A stretch of 64,000 nt of DNA, taken from positions 119,132-183,131 of the forward strand of contig NZ_FQUN01000007.1 in NCBI RefSeq assembly GCF_900129005.1, written 5' to 3'. The notes below the pieces were generated by a model. That model was not told the origin of the DNA. It ran no database searches and saw only the letters and a program-made list of their open reading frames with translations. The position numbers and the translations under genes are program-made. How positions within the stretch are numbered: position 1 is the first letter of the stretch; every line of letters begins with the position of its first letter. Below, one piece after another: positions 44,679 through 55,167 of the stretch. The DNA comes from Leeuwenhoekiella marinoflava DSM 3653 (GTDB taxonomy: Bacteria > Bacteroidota > Bacteroidia > Flavobacteriales > Flavobacteriaceae).

Positions 44679-47600
44679 ATGAAAAAACTTCTTACTAGAA
44701 CAAGAAGAAAAGTATTGTCTTACCCTAAAAGTTTTTCTATGAAAATACTTCTTCTCTATTTCTTGACTACCACATCCCTATTTCAAGCCAGCGAGAAAAA
44801 CCCTAAAAACTTGATAACTTTAAAGTTAAGTGATATTACAATAGGGCAGCTATTTGATCAAATTGAATTGTCTACAGATTATCGCTTCGTATATAAAGTC
44901 CAAGACATAGACCTAACAAAAAAGATTGATGTAGATGCTAAGAATCAAGATATTGAAACTCTTTTGACTGATGTTTTAGCCACTCTTCAGACTAGCTTTA
45001 CTTTAAACGGTAAGCAGATAATTTTAAAGCAAGATAACAAGCCAAAGATTTCAATAAGTTATTCTGATAATAAAGAAGTTCAAAAACCGGTTAGTGGTAC
45101 TATAACAAATGATTTGGGGAATCCATTTCCGGGTGTTTATATAGTAAAGAAGAATACTAATGACGGTACATTAAGTGATCTAGATGGAAAATATACCATT
45201 AATGTTTCTCCGCAGGATACCTTAGTATTCAGTTATCTTGGTTATACTACTACGTCAAGGATTGTAGGCCAACAATCGACTATCAATGTTCAAATGAAGC
45301 AGAGTACTTCAGAGCTTTCAGAAGTTATTATTAATGGAATTTTTGAGAGAAAAGCAGAGAGTTTCACAGGTTCAGCAGTAACTTTTACTAAGGAAGAGTT
45401 AAGCCGAGTTGGGAATCAAAATATCTTTCAGACTATTCAAAATATAGATCCGTCAATTGCAATTCTGGATAATTTTGAATTAGGATCAAATCCTAACGCA
45501 TTACCTGATATGCAGATTCGTGGAACTTCTACTTTTCCGGGTGAAGGGGTTGATGGATTTAAAGGGAATTATTTAAAAAGTCCCAATCAACCTTTGTTTA
45601 TTCTCAATGGTTTTGAAGTTACTGTAGAACGTGTTTTCGATCTGGATTTTAATCGAATTAAAAGTCTTACAATTTTAAAGGATGCGGCCTCTAAGTCGCT
45701 CTATGGTTCAAGAGCGGCAAATGGCGTCGTAGTCATCGAAACTGATCAACTGAAAAATTCAGAGACACGCATTACATATAACGCTATGTTGGATGTAGAG
45801 TTACCAGATCTTTCTAGTTACAATCTAACAAATTCTTTGCAAAAACTGGAAGCAGAGCAGTTAAATGGTTTTTATGAGGCCCGTAATGTTGAAGATTACA
45901 TTGAGTTACAACAATTATATAATAGCCGCCTAAAACTTGCAAAGGAGGGGCTGAACACCGATTGGATGGCTCTTCCGTTGAGAAATGCAATAGGGCAAAG
46001 ACATTCATTAGGTGTTGAATTAGGAGGGCAAAATTTAAGAGTTTTTGCAAATCTTAATTATCAAAAAAAAGCAGGTGTAATGAAGGATTCTTATCGTGAA
46101 AATATAGGTGGTGGAATTACTACTATGTATTCCATTGATAATTTAAAGTTTAGAAATATTACAACGGTTATTTCGAATTCAGCAGCAGAATCTCCTTATG
46201 GTACTTTCAATGAGTATGCAATTATGAATCCGTACTGGAGGGCTAAAAATATAGATGGGACTATACCGTATTATGCTGAGTTTTTTGATGCCGATAATAA
46301 CTATACCAATCCACTTTATAATTCCACAATTGGAGTAAAAAATGAATCTAGTTATTTCAATTTTATAAACAACTTTTATTTGGAGTGGCAGCTGATTCCT
46401 TCTTTGAAAACAATTGCTAGAATAGGTGTTGATGTAAAACGAAATGACGCAGACGAGTTTTACCCTGGGCAACATACACAATTTGATAATTATGTAGATG
46501 ATGAGCGCAAGGGGTCTTATCAAGTAAATAATGGTAAAAGCACATTTCTAACGGGAAATCTAAATCTTCAATACTCTAGAAATTTTGGGAAACATTTTGT
46601 ATTTGGGAATGCCTCTTTTGATATAAATGAGCGTAAATATGAAGAACTACAACATCTTGCAGAAGGTTTTCCTAGCAGTAGACTTAACAACATAACCTTT
46701 GCAAGAGCTTACGCACTCGACTCAAGACCTATAGGAATAAGTGGGATTTCAAGAGAGCTGGGTTTTCTGGCAGTAGGATCCTATGTGTATGACAATAGGT
46801 TTTTAAGTGACCTTACTCTAAGATCAAGTGCTTCCTCTCAATTTGGAGCAGACAAAAGATGGTCTACCTTTTGGAGTTTAGGGCTCGGCTGGAATTTACA
46901 CAATGAGAGTGTTTTTAGAAAAAGTGTATTCGAGCAATTGAAAGTTAGGGGTTCTTTAGGTTCAACGGGAAATCAGAATTTTAATACCAATCAGTCTATT
47001 GTAACCTATGCTTATTATCAGGACGCTTTTTATCAAGATTTTCCAGGATCGTATATACTTAACCTAGGTAACCCTAATCTTCAGTGGGAAAGCAAATTTG
47101 ATTACAATATTGGACTAGATACTAAGATAGGAGGATTGAGTTTACGTTTTGATTATTATGAAAATTATACAGAAAATTTAATAACAGATGTGTCTTTACC
47201 TTATTCTAACGGGTTTGATAGTGTTAAAGAAAATTTGGGTAAGGTAAAAAACAGTGGTATAGATGCTAATGCTACCTATCTCATTTGGTCAAACGGCACC
47301 AACTTTTTAAATGTGAATTTTGGAATTGCTACAAACACGAATAAAATTGTTGAACTATCTAATGCAATGCGAAGCTTTAATGAGTCTCAAGAGGAACTTG
47401 CTGCAGATGAGGAAAATAATACTCCTGTTCTAAGATATGAAGATGGGATGTCTATGAATGCAATCTGGGCCGTGCAATCTGCGGGTATTGACCCTGCCAG
47501 TGGTCGTGAAATTTTCATCAACAAAGACGGTAGTACAACTTATGAATGGGATGCGACCCAAATGGTTGTCGTAGGAGATAATAATCCTAAGTATCGTGGA

Positions 47601-48068
47601 GTAGTTGGTATTTCTGGAGAATATGAGCGGTTTGGCCTAAGTGTTACAGCACGATATCTAGGTGGCGGTCAGCTGTACAATCAAACTCTTGTAGATAAGG
47701 TTGAAAATGTTGATATGAATTACAACGTTGATGAACGTGTGCTTACTGGAAGATGGCAGTATCAAGGTCAGCAAAGTTATTTTAGAGGTATACGTGTTTT
47801 CAATTACGCTACTAATGGATATACCTTTGATAGAAGCTTAACTAAGCCTACTTCACGTTTTGTACAGGATCGTAATGAATTAGATATCGCAGCAATAAGT
47901 GCATATTATGACTTCGGTAAATCTATTAATAAAGCTCTTGGCCTAGAGCGTTTACGATTAGGGTTCAATATGAATAACGTTGTGAAGTTTTCAACCATTG
48001 AAATAGAGCGTGGAACCTTGTATCCTTTTTCAAGAACAATGTCATTTAGTCTAACTGCTACTTTCTAA
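44679..48068 (+). CDS. SusC-family TonB-dependent transporter with STN signalling domain
   Basis: 1129 residues. Signal region to about 38 (MKILLLYFLTTTSLFQA). STN domain about 45-115 (LKLSDITIGQLFDQIELSTDYRFVY), CarboxypepD_reg-like domain about 135-210 (VSGTITNDLGNPFPGVYI), linker ELSEVIINGIFERKAESFTG, plug with LTILKDAASKSLYGSRAANGVVVIET (about 328-355), then barrel ending FSRTMSFSLTATF. The TonB-box/linker is not the usual VVVVGYG form. The STN domain contacts FecR to transmit ligand binding to the ECF sigma factor. It forms an import complex with the SusD gene 11 bp downstream. Confidence 0.95.
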   Translation: MKKLLTRTRRKVLSYPKSFSMKILLLYFLTTTSLFQASEKNPKNLITLKLSDITIGQLFDQIELSTDYRFVYKVQDIDLTKKIDVDAKNQDIETLLTDVLATLQTSFTLNGKQIILKQDNKPKISISYSDNKEVQKPVSGTITNDLGNPFPGVYIVKKNTNDGTLSDLDGKYTINVSPQDTLVFSYLGYTTTSRIVGQQSTINVQMKQSTSELSEVIINGIFERKAESFTGSAVTFTKEELSRVGNQNIFQTIQNIDPSIAILDNFELGSNPNALPDMQIRGTSTFPGEGVDGFKGNYLKSPNQPLFILNGFEVTVERVFDLDFNRIKSLTILKDAASKSLYGSRAANGVVVIETDQLKNSETRITYNAMLDVELPDLSSYNLTNSLQKLEAEQLNGFYEARNVEDYIELQQLYNSRLKLAKEGLNTDWMALPLRNAIGQRHSLGVELGGQNLRVFANLNYQKKAGVMKDSYRENIGGGITTMYSIDNLKFRNITTVISNSAAESPYGTFNEYAIMNPYWRAKNIDGTIPYYAEFFDADNNYTNPLYNSTIGVKNESSYFNFINNFYLEWQLIPSLKTIARIGVDVKRNDADEFYPGQHTQFDNYVDDERKGSYQVNNGKSTFLTGNLNLQYSRNFGKHFVFGNASFDINERKYEELQHLAEGFPSSRLNNITFARAYALDSRPIGISGISRELGFLAVGSYVYDNRFLSDLTLRSSASSQFGADKRWSTFWSLGLGWNLHNESVFRKSVFEQLKVRGSLGSTGNQNFNTNQSIVTYAYYQDAFYQDFPGSYILNLGNPNLQWESKFDYNIGLDTKIGGLSLRFDYYENYTENLITDVSLPYSNGFDSVKENLGKVKNSGIDANATYLIWSNGTNFLNVNFGIATNTNKIVELSNAMRSFNESQEELAADEENNTPVLRYEDGMSMNAIWAVQSAGIDPASGREIFINKDGSTTYEWDATQMVVVGDNNPKYRGVVGISGEYERFGLSVTARYLGGGQLYNQTLVDKVENVDMNYNVDERVLTGRWQYQGQQSYFRGIRVFNYATNGYTFDRSLTKPTSRFVQDRNELDIAAISAYYDFGKSINKALGLERLRLGFNMNNVVKFSTIEIERGTLYPFSRTMSFSLTATF

Positions 48069-48079
48069 AATTAATTACT

Positions 48080-49549
48080 ATGAACAAAATATATATAAAA
48101 TTTCTGATGTGCTTAGTTCTGGTTTTAGGGGCCGGGTGTGAGAATGACTGGTTAGATGAGCAATCTAGCAACCAACTTACTGCAGAAGAGCAGTTTGAAA
48201 CTATCGATGGATTTAAGGATGCATTAATAGGCTCTTATATAGGTTTAACTGCTGAAGAGCTTTATGGAAAAGATTTATCTTGGAATATGGTTGACTTGCT
48301 GAGTCAACAATATGCAGCCTTACCTGTTCAGGCTCAATATGCTGGGATACAGCAATTTCAGTATGAGACACTAAGGTCGGCTGGTCAAATTGAGGCTTCT
48401 TGGAGTGGGGCATATAATACAATTGCAAATGTAAATTTAGCATTGGAAATGACTGAAAAAAACAGGTCGGTACTCGGAGATATTAATTATAGACTGATAA
48501 GAGGAGAACTATTAGGTCTTCGGGTATTTCTTCATTTTGATATGATGCGCCTATTTAATGCAGGTAATCTAGAAAATCGACCAGAGCTATTTCAAGAATA
48601 TGCCATACCCTATGTAACCACCTTTGATAAAGAAATTAAACCTCAGTTAAGCTTTAGTGAAACTTTTGAGATGATGGAAGCTGACTTGCAGGAATCACTA
48701 TCCTTATTAGAGGAAGATCCTGTTTTTTCAGAACAGTCAGATAATTATTATGCTGAGGTTAACCGAGATGGATTTTACAATTTCCGTGAGCAACGTATGA
48801 ATTATTTTGCTGTAAAAGCTTTATTAGCAAGAGTGTTGCAATGGCAGGGTGATCAAGAAGCGGCTGGAACCGTAGCGCAAGAGATTATTGATGATTCTTT
48901 TGCGATGCTTATCGATTCAGATTCTCATCCGGTTTCTACAGATCGCATATTGTATCAAGAGGTGTTGTTTATGATAGATGTCGAAGGTCTTATAGATGAT
49001 ATAAACCCTTTGCTTAGAGCAGAAGGAGACAATGCTAATTATGATGCTTTGTATTATACATCCAATTATGTAAATGAAACATTTGAAACAGAAAATGTAA
49101 ATGTGGGTGTTCCAGATGTACGCTTTAATACCTTGATGCAAACTCAAGCAAGGGGAGTTGTGAATTTAAAGTTATTCCAAAATAATATGCGTGCAGAAAA
49201 TTATAATCAAATACCGCTTATTAAGCTTCCAGAGATGTATTATATAGCTGCCGAGGCTTATGCTAAGAGCAATATGCTTGATCAAGCTGTAGAACTTCTT
49301 AACACGGTTAGAAGTAGTAGAGGCATAATTGAACAAATTCCAAGTGATGCTTCTCAAGAGGATGTTCTTTTAGAAGTATATAAAGAATACCACAAAGAAT
49401 TTTTAGGTGAAGGTCAGTGGTTTTATTATTTAAAAAGAAATGGTATTGCAGAAATACCTGGAGTATTTGACAATACCATTACTATTGATGATCAAGAATA
49501 TGTATTACCATATCCAGACAATGAAGTAGAATTTGGAAATAGAAATTAG
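48080..49549 (+). CDS. SusD/RagB-family lipoprotein
   Basis: 489 residues, lipobox GAGC (Cys20) followed by ENDWLDEQSSNQLTAEEQF. TPR-like helices about 40-260 (LRVFLHFDMMRLFNAG), C-terminal part with MYYIAAEAYAKSNMLDQAVELLN and FLGEGQWFYYLKRNG near 435-450. It is shorter than the SusD at 22266, as is common for the subgroup that travels with DUF4843 and PKD-like lipoproteins. It is the surface ligand-capture lid of the SusC at 44679. Confidence 0.93.
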   Translation: MNKIYIKFLMCLVLVLGAGCENDWLDEQSSNQLTAEEQFETIDGFKDALIGSYIGLTAEELYGKDLSWNMVDLLSQQYAALPVQAQYAGIQQFQYETLRSAGQIEASWSGAYNTIANVNLALEMTEKNRSVLGDINYRLIRGELLGLRVFLHFDMMRLFNAGNLENRPELFQEYAIPYVTTFDKEIKPQLSFSETFEMMEADLQESLSLLEEDPVFSEQSDNYYAEVNRDGFYNFREQRMNYFAVKALLARVLQWQGDQEAAGTVAQEIIDDSFAMLIDSDSHPVSTDRILYQEVLFMIDVEGLIDDINPLLRAEGDNANYDALYYTSNYVNETFETENVNVGVPDVRFNTLMQTQARGVVNLKLFQNNMRAENYNQIPLIKLPEMYYIAAEAYAKSNMLDQAVELLNTVRSSRGIIEQIPSDASQEDVLLEVYKEYHKEFLGEGQWFYYLKRNGIAEIPGVFDNTITIDDQEYVLPYPDNEVEFGNRN

Positions 49550-49571
49550 TACTCCATAAACTTTTAACATT

Positions 49572-50276
49572 ATGAAAATCTTTAAATTAATATTTAGCTT
49601 GGTATTTATAATAGTACTTAGCTCATGTGAAAAGGATGAGTTGACTGGTTTCTCGACTGCACCTGCTATAAATTTTATAAACGATTCTACTCAATATTCT
49701 TTTATACAGGAACCAGCGGATGAGCATATCGTAGAAATTCCAGTTTTTGTTACAGGGGATTCAACTTCTTATGACCGGTTTTTTAACGTAGAGGTTCTTA
49801 ACGATCCTGAAACTACAGCTTCAGAAAGTCAATATGAAATTGTTGAAGGAATCATTCCTTCTGGCAGCTTTAGTGGAAATCTGAAGGTTGAAGTAAGGAA
49901 AAGTCCTGCACTTGATGAAAGCTCTGTAGCTATTAAACTTTTGATAGTTTCCTCTGATGATTTTGTTGCTGGTGCTGAAGAAAGCAATCAGACTAAATTA
50001 ATTTGGACTAATAAAATAGTCATTCCAGCGTGGACTTATTTTAGATATTTTTTTACAGCATATCCCAGCAGTCGTGCTTACCGCATTTTCATTGAAGTAA
50101 CAGGAATGACCACTTTTTCATTAGCAGACTATAGAGAGGTTGGTCCGACCGGTGCTCAGGCTTTAGGTAGGGCTTATGGGGATTATATTAGAGCTTATAA
50201 TGCGGAGCATCCTGGAGAACCTTTAGTTCATGATGATGGGCCAAATGCAGGGGAGGAAATCGTTCCGGTATATTAA
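49572..50276 (+). CDS. DUF4843-family lipoprotein
   Basis: 234 residues, lipobox LSSC (Cys19), then an Ig/Calx-beta-like N-terminal half (APAINFINDSTQYSF, VEIPVFVTGDSTSYDRFFNVEV) and a mixed C-terminal half ending in an acidic tail (HDDGPNAGEEIVPVY). The order and domain fit DUF4843, a family known to follow certain SusC/D pairs. It is expected at the outer membrane as an accessory binding protein. It lies 22 bp after SusD and 40 bp before the PKD-like gene; the reaction is unknown and probably none. Confidence 0.8.
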   Translation: MKIFKLIFSLVFIIVLSSCEKDELTGFSTAPAINFINDSTQYSFIQEPADEHIVEIPVFVTGDSTSYDRFFNVEVLNDPETTASESQYEIVEGIIPSGSFSGNLKVEVRKSPALDESSVAIKLLIVSSDDFVAGAEESNQTKLIWTNKIVIPAWTYFRYFFTAYPSSRAYRIFIEVTGMTTFSLADYREVGPTGAQALGRAYGDYIRAYNAEHPGEPLVHDDGPNAGEEIVPVY

Positions 50277-50316
50277 GCATTGAATTTTCGATATAACTTA
50301 TTTAACAAATAAAGCA

Positions 50317-51840
50317 ATGAGAATAATTTTAAGAATAACCTATGCGCTATTACTTATGATAGTAGCACAGTCTTGTTTTGAAGACAACAGTGGTTTCGAT
50401 ATTAATACAATAGATGGTGTAGTTATCGATACCACAGGGAATAGTGAACTCACAGTATTTCAATTTGATAATCTAGTTGTTGAGCCCAATGTGGTCTATG
50501 CTGGAAATGAAGAAAACCTGGCCTTTGAGTGGAAAATAAATATCGCACCTACAGATACTATTTTTGACATATTGAGTAATGATAAGAATTTGGATGCCCC
50601 AATAGCTTATAGACCTACAGACGCAATTAGAAACCATGAATTGATATTGACTGTTACTGATACTCAAACTGATATTGACTATATTATGGCTTGGCCATTG
50701 AGGGTATTAAATAATATTGGACAAGGTATTGTAGTGGCTACAACTTCCGATGGTATGTCAACAGACTTAAGTCATATAATGAGTGAACAGGTGACATCAG
50801 ATTTTGATGGTTTAGATGTAAAGTACAATGTGTATAGCTCCTTAAATGATGGGACGATTAACGGAGTAACTAAACAGCTTAAATACTACTCAATTTATGG
50901 TCAAGATGCTGTATTAGGAATTACCGATAATTCGATCTACAAAATAAATACGGTCGACTTTACATTAGGTGGTACAAATGGAGAATTATTTTACGTAGAT
51001 AGACCTGTTTACAGTCCTCAAGCTTTAGGGCAGGTAAATCAAGGGAGTCTTTTCATTAATAATGGAAACCTTACCGCTACTTATTTTGGGGCATCTCAAA
51101 AATTCGGTGTAGCCTTTGATTCTGAATATACCGTCCCTGGTATAATTGCTGGAAAGACAGTGCAATCCCCGCCCGTAACCATAATGTTTTATGATGAAGA
51201 AGTGGATGAATTTGTATACCAGCCTTCAATAACTCAATTTGGGGACAGCAATATGTACGCCATGCCTAATTCAAATGATGGTGCGTTCAATCCATCAACT
51301 GTGGATGATAAAATCAATTTAGCAGCAAGTGTAGGAACTGATGGGAATTTTAGACATCTTTTAAAGGACGAAAACAACGGAGATGTAGGATTATATATAT
51401 TCGATAGTGGCGAAAGTGTTTATCCTGATGTTATTCCACCTTCAGCGATTGGATACTATGATTTATCTGAAGCACCAGAAATTCAAAATGCAGAGTTATT
51501 CGTGTTTGTGGATAATCAGAGAATTTTATATTATGCTACAGATACAAAGCTATACGCTGTTCTTTATTCCACTGCGACGGCTACCATACAGGAACGTTAT
51601 ACCTTAGGTGAGGGTGAGCGATTTACTACCCTTCAAATTTATCAAGATGCAGATTATCCATTTGGATCAGATTATTTACCATTAAATAATAGAGCTCTTT
51701 TAGCATCAACTTATGATGAAAACGAAGGACGAGTTTATCTCATGCCTCTTATAAATACAGGTGTTGGAAACGTAGATGTAGATAATATACAAATATGGGA
51801 AGGATTTGATGAGGTTACAGCTTTAACCAGTCAGTTTTAA
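50317..51840 (+). CDS. PKD-like family lipoprotein
   Basis: 507 residues, lipobox AQSC (Cys20). Two Ig/PKD-type segments (about 40-125: LAFEWKINIAPTDTIFDILS, ELILTVTDTQ) precede a large beta-rich domain (130-507) with strand repeats typical of a beta-propeller (GIVVATTSDGMSTDL, SIYKINTVDFTLGG, RILYYATDTKLYAVLY). This matches the PKD-like lipoprotein family of Bacteroidota import loci. It is thought to be surface-exposed and ligand-binding. Last gene before the terminator at 51853, so it may mark the end of the main import transcript. Confidence 0.8.
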   Translation: MRIILRITYALLLMIVAQSCFEDNSGFDINTIDGVVIDTTGNSELTVFQFDNLVVEPNVVYAGNEENLAFEWKINIAPTDTIFDILSNDKNLDAPIAYRPTDAIRNHELILTVTDTQTDIDYIMAWPLRVLNNIGQGIVVATTSDGMSTDLSHIMSEQVTSDFDGLDVKYNVYSSLNDGTINGVTKQLKYYSIYGQDAVLGITDNSIYKINTVDFTLGGTNGELFYVDRPVYSPQALGQVNQGSLFINNGNLTATYFGASQKFGVAFDSEYTVPGIIAGKTVQSPPVTIMFYDEEVDEFVYQPSITQFGDSNMYAMPNSNDGAFNPSTVDDKINLAASVGTDGNFRHLLKDENNGDVGLYIFDSGESVYPDVIPPSAIGYYDLSEAPEIQNAELFVFVDNQRILYYATDTKLYAVLYSTATATIQERYTLGEGERFTTLQIYQDADYPFGSDYLPLNNRALLASTYDENEGRVYLMPLINTGVGNVDVDNIQIWEGFDEVTALTSQF

Positions 51841-51852
51841 TTTGTATTAGCT

Positions 51853-51893
51853 AGGGCACTCTCCTTTTCTTTTCAAAGGATAAGGAGAACCCT
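51853..51893 (+). terminator. Terminator between import and ABC/M16 genes
   Basis: AGGG (51853-51856) and TCTCCTT (51860-51866) pair with AAGGAGA (51882-51888) and CCCT (51890-51893); then TTTATTTTTT follows. It lies after the PKD-like gene and 58 bp before the first ABC gene. It may be partial, allowing lower expression downstream. Confidence 0.8.
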
Positions 51894-51950
51894 TTATTTT
51901 TTAATGATGCCGTAGATAGAAATATCTGCAGTACAAGCTTTTTTTGTCTT

Positions 51951-54212
51951 ATGCAAAAGATTTTTAAAATAGCCAAAGTTGAATTGAATATACTCTTTTT
52001 CTCTCCAATTGCTTGGTTAGTACTCATCTTATTTATTCTTCAATGTGGACTTACTTTTGTCGATTTAATAGACGCTAGAGAGACCAGCCAGCAGCTAGGG
52101 TCTAATTTAAAGTCATTATCAGAGGATATTTTTGGAGGAAATAAAGGGTTCTTTAGTTCAGTTCAAAATAAACTCTATTTATATATTCCACTTTTGACTA
52201 TGGGGTTAATTAGCAAGGAGCTCCAAAGTGGATCAATCAAACTCTTGTTCTCTTCTCCTGTGACCAGTAGGCAAATCATATTAGGAAAGTTCTTGGCTAT
52301 GGCTTTCTATGGCTTACTTCTAGTTGGTGTGCTACTATTAATAATAATTGCCGCAGCTTTTAGCATTGATAATCTTGATGTGCAATACTTATTGGGGGGT
52401 GTATTTGGCCTTTATCTGTTGCTTTGTGCTTATAGTAGTATAGGTCTGTTTATGTCAAGCCTTACTTCTTATCAGGTCGTTGCTGCCATAAGTACACTAG
52501 CTGTATTAGCTGCACTAAATTATGTTGGTACAATAGGGCAGAGTATAGATTTTGTTAGAGATATTACTTACTGGATATCTATTGCAGGAAGAGCCGATAA
52601 CTTTATAAATGGGTTAATTAGCTCTAAAGACCTTATCTATTTTTTACTTATTATCGGGTTGTTCTTATCCTTGACCGTTATGCGTTTTGATAAAGGTAGA
52701 AAACAGACTTCGCAAGCAACTAAATTTTCCTCATATACAGTATTAATTGTTGGTGTTTTAATTGTTGGTTATGTTAGTTCATTGCCCCTTTTAGATGTGT
52801 ACTATGATACAACCCGTTTCAAAAGGAAAACGTTAACAGATACTACTCTGCAACTTATTAATCGATTAGAAGAGCCTATAACTTTAACTACATATGTTAA
52901 TGTACTCAATGGATATGCACACATAGGGGCCCCTAAATACAGAATATTTGAATTTAATCAGTTTAGTAAGTTTACTCGTTTTATTCCTGAAATTGATATT
53001 TCCTATGTTGCTTATTACGACTCCACCTATACTTCTCGTGATGCAACTATTGATTCTTTTGAAAAGGAGGCCAGAAAATCAGCAGTTGCCTACGGTTATG
53101 ATTTTAATAAAGTTTTAAGCCCTCAAGAAATACGCTCTAGAGTAGATCTTAGAGATGAGAACAACTTCTTTGTTAGGAAGGTGGGCTATAAGGGTAAAAC
53201 TACAAGTTTACGTATGTTCTACGATCAGATTGGTTATCCACAAGAACCTGAAATGGCAGCCGCGATAAAACGATTATTAGAAAATCCGGTGCGAGTAGGT
53301 TTTTTAAATGGGAATGGAGAACGCGATATTACTAGGGCTGCGGATAAATCCTATTATGAGTTAACTAGTGCTTTACAAAATAGATCAGCATTAGTAAATC
53401 ACGGTTTCGATATGGATATAATAGACTTGGATAAATCTTCCAAAGAATTGGATTCTCTAGATGTTCTTGTTATTGCTGATCCCTTAATACCTTACTCAGA
53501 AAATCAGATACTTCAAGTGAAAAAATTTTTGGATCGTGGCGGAAATGCTTTGATCGCGGGAGAACCAGGAAAAAACCAAATGCTTGATCCATTCTTAAGG
53601 CATTTAGGAGTTGAGTTCGACGAGGGCATTTTACTGCAAGAGTCAGAGAAATTTGAGCCGGATTTAGTTCAGACTGAAGTAACACAAGAATCTAAGTTAC
53701 TTGGAATTAATATGGAAGAAAAAGATGTAATAAGCTTGAGTGGTACCACAGGAATTAAAATTCCGTCAGATACAAATTTTGAGATCACATCTATTTTAAA
53801 ACCTAAATATTCAAAAGTATGGCAAGAGAACTTGCCATTAGATATTAAGAGTGACTCTCTCAGTTATGAGGAGAATAAAAAAATAGAGCCTCAACTTGCT
53901 GTGGCAATGAGCCGTCAATTAAACAAAAAAAGCCAACGAATTATAATTTCGGGAGATGCTGATTTTATGAGTAATGGAGAAATACGTCGTTTTAATCTTA
54001 CCAATAGAAATAGTGCATTTACAAAGCAGCTTTTTCGATGGTTGAGTAACGATAGGTTTCCTATTGATGTGACAAGAAAGGAAACAATTGACAATACAGT
54101 GACAATTAATCAAAAGGGGATACAATTTCTGCAACTGTTTTTTATGATTATCCTGCCTGTAGTTTTAGGTATTTCGGGGATTGGATTATTAATTAAAAGA
54201 AAAAGACAATAA
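51951..54212 (+). CDS. ABC-2 permease fused to GldG-like domain (first of pair)
   Basis: 753 residues. N-terminal ABC-2 membrane domain about 1-250: six helices, with IAWLVLILFIL, the cytoplasmic SGSIKLLFSSPVTSRQIILGKFL coupling segment near 92-114, and SSIGLFMSSLTSYQVVAAIS near 163-183. After a helix near 265-285 comes a large extracytoplasmic ABC_transp_aux/GldG-like domain (about 290-715; LTDTTLQLINRLEEPITLTTYVN, LDVLVIADPLIPYSENQILQVKKFLDRGGNALIAGEP), and a final helix about 725-748. In Flavobacterium GldF and GldG are separate; here they are one chain. It pairs with the ATPase 2 bp downstream and the paralog at 55168. Confidence 0.9.
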   Translation: MQKIFKIAKVELNILFFSPIAWLVLILFILQCGLTFVDLIDARETSQQLGSNLKSLSEDIFGGNKGFFSSVQNKLYLYIPLLTMGLISKELQSGSIKLLFSSPVTSRQIILGKFLAMAFYGLLLVGVLLLIIIAAAFSIDNLDVQYLLGGVFGLYLLLCAYSSIGLFMSSLTSYQVVAAISTLAVLAALNYVGTIGQSIDFVRDITYWISIAGRADNFINGLISSKDLIYFLLIIGLFLSLTVMRFDKGRKQTSQATKFSSYTVLIVGVLIVGYVSSLPLLDVYYDTTRFKRKTLTDTTLQLINRLEEPITLTTYVNVLNGYAHIGAPKYRIFEFNQFSKFTRFIPEIDISYVAYYDSTYTSRDATIDSFEKEARKSAVAYGYDFNKVLSPQEIRSRVDLRDENNFFVRKVGYKGKTTSLRMFYDQIGYPQEPEMAAAIKRLLENPVRVGFLNGNGERDITRAADKSYYELTSALQNRSALVNHGFDMDIIDLDKSSKELDSLDVLVIADPLIPYSENQILQVKKFLDRGGNALIAGEPGKNQMLDPFLRHLGVEFDEGILLQESEKFEPDLVQTEVTQESKLLGINMEEKDVISLSGTTGIKIPSDTNFEITSILKPKYSKVWQENLPLDIKSDSLSYEENKKIEPQLAVAMSRQLNKKSQRIIISGDADFMSNGEIRRFNLTNRNSAFTKQLFRWLSNDRFPIDVTRKETIDNTVTINQKGIQFLQLFFMIILPVVLGISGIGLLIKRKRQ

Positions 54213-54214
54213 AA

Positions 54215-55138
54215 ATGAATAAGGTAATAGCAAAGGTTGAAAACCTATCTCATAAGTACAGTAGAGACTGGGCAATTCGTGATATAAATTTTGAAGTTTT
54301 TAATAGAGGGATTCTTGGTCTTTTAGGTTCAAATGGTGCCGGTAAATCTACTACTATGAATATTCTCTGTGGAGTAATTAATCAAACAGAAGGCAATGCC
54401 TTTATCGACGGTATTAATATGCGGTCAAAGCCTGTTGAGGCAAAAAAGTTAATTGGTTTTTTGCCTCAAAAAGCACCACTGCACATAGAACTAACTGTAG
54501 ATGAATATCTTACACATTGTGCGCATCTGAGGTCTATACCTAAGGTCGAGATACCAGATGCATTAGAGCGAGCTAAAGCTAAATGTGGAATAAGTCATTT
54601 TAGTAAACGAGTGCTCCGAAATTTATCGGGGGGATATCAACAACGGGTAGGACTTGCTCAAGCAATTATTCATAACCCTAAATTGGTAGTTCTCGACGAG
54701 CCTACTAATGGTCTTGATCCCAATCAAATACAGGAGGTTAGAAAATTGATTAAAGAAATTGCTGAAGATCGCGCTGTAATTTTATCTACCCATATTTTAT
54801 CTGAAGTTCAAGCAACTTGTGATCATATTGTGATGATTGAACAAGGAACGATCGTTTTTTCAGATTCTATGTATGCCTTTAATAATTATATAGCGCCAAA
54901 CTCTCTTATTATGGAGGGGGAGGTCTTACCTAGTAAAGAAGAGTTGCTAAATGTACCACATATTGAAAAAGTTGAAATTATTAACTCCAATAAAATCCGT
55001 TTACGATTCTCGAATGCAGATCATATCACTCAGACCCTCATTCATAAAAGTGTTGAAAAAGGTTGGGATCTAAAAGAGATATATTTAGAAAAAACAGATC
55101 TAGATGGAGTATTTGCTCAACTTTCAGGAAAGGCATAA
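54215..55138 (+). CDS. ABC transporter ATP-binding protein, GldA-like
   Basis: 307 residues. Walker A GSNGAGKST at 38-46, signature LSGGYQQ at 137-143, Walker B LVVLDE at 157-162, switch His193 in STHILSEVQ. A C-terminal extension (about 215-307) with a DUF4162/GldA-like ferredoxin-fold pattern is typical for ATPases of ABC-2 exporters. It lies between two fused permease genes, 2 bp after the first and 29 bp before the second, so it likely energises a heterodimeric transporter. GldA belongs to gliding motility in Flavobacterium, but this locus is an import/protease locus, so the gld symbol is not applied. Confidence 0.93.
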   Translation: MNKVIAKVENLSHKYSRDWAIRDINFEVFNRGILGLLGSNGAGKSTTMNILCGVINQTEGNAFIDGINMRSKPVEAKKLIGFLPQKAPLHIELTVDEYLTHCAHLRSIPKVEIPDALERAKAKCGISHFSKRVLRNLSGGYQQRVGLAQAIIHNPKLVVLDEPTNGLDPNQIQEVRKLIKEIAEDRAVILSTHILSEVQATCDHIVMIEQGTIVFSDSMYAFNNYIAPNSLIMEGEVLPSKEELLNVPHIEKVEIINSNKIRLRFSNADHITQTLIHKSVEKGWDLKEIYLEKTDLDGVFAQLSGKA

Positions 55139-55167
55139 GAACTTAGATATTACTTGAAAAGGAACTC

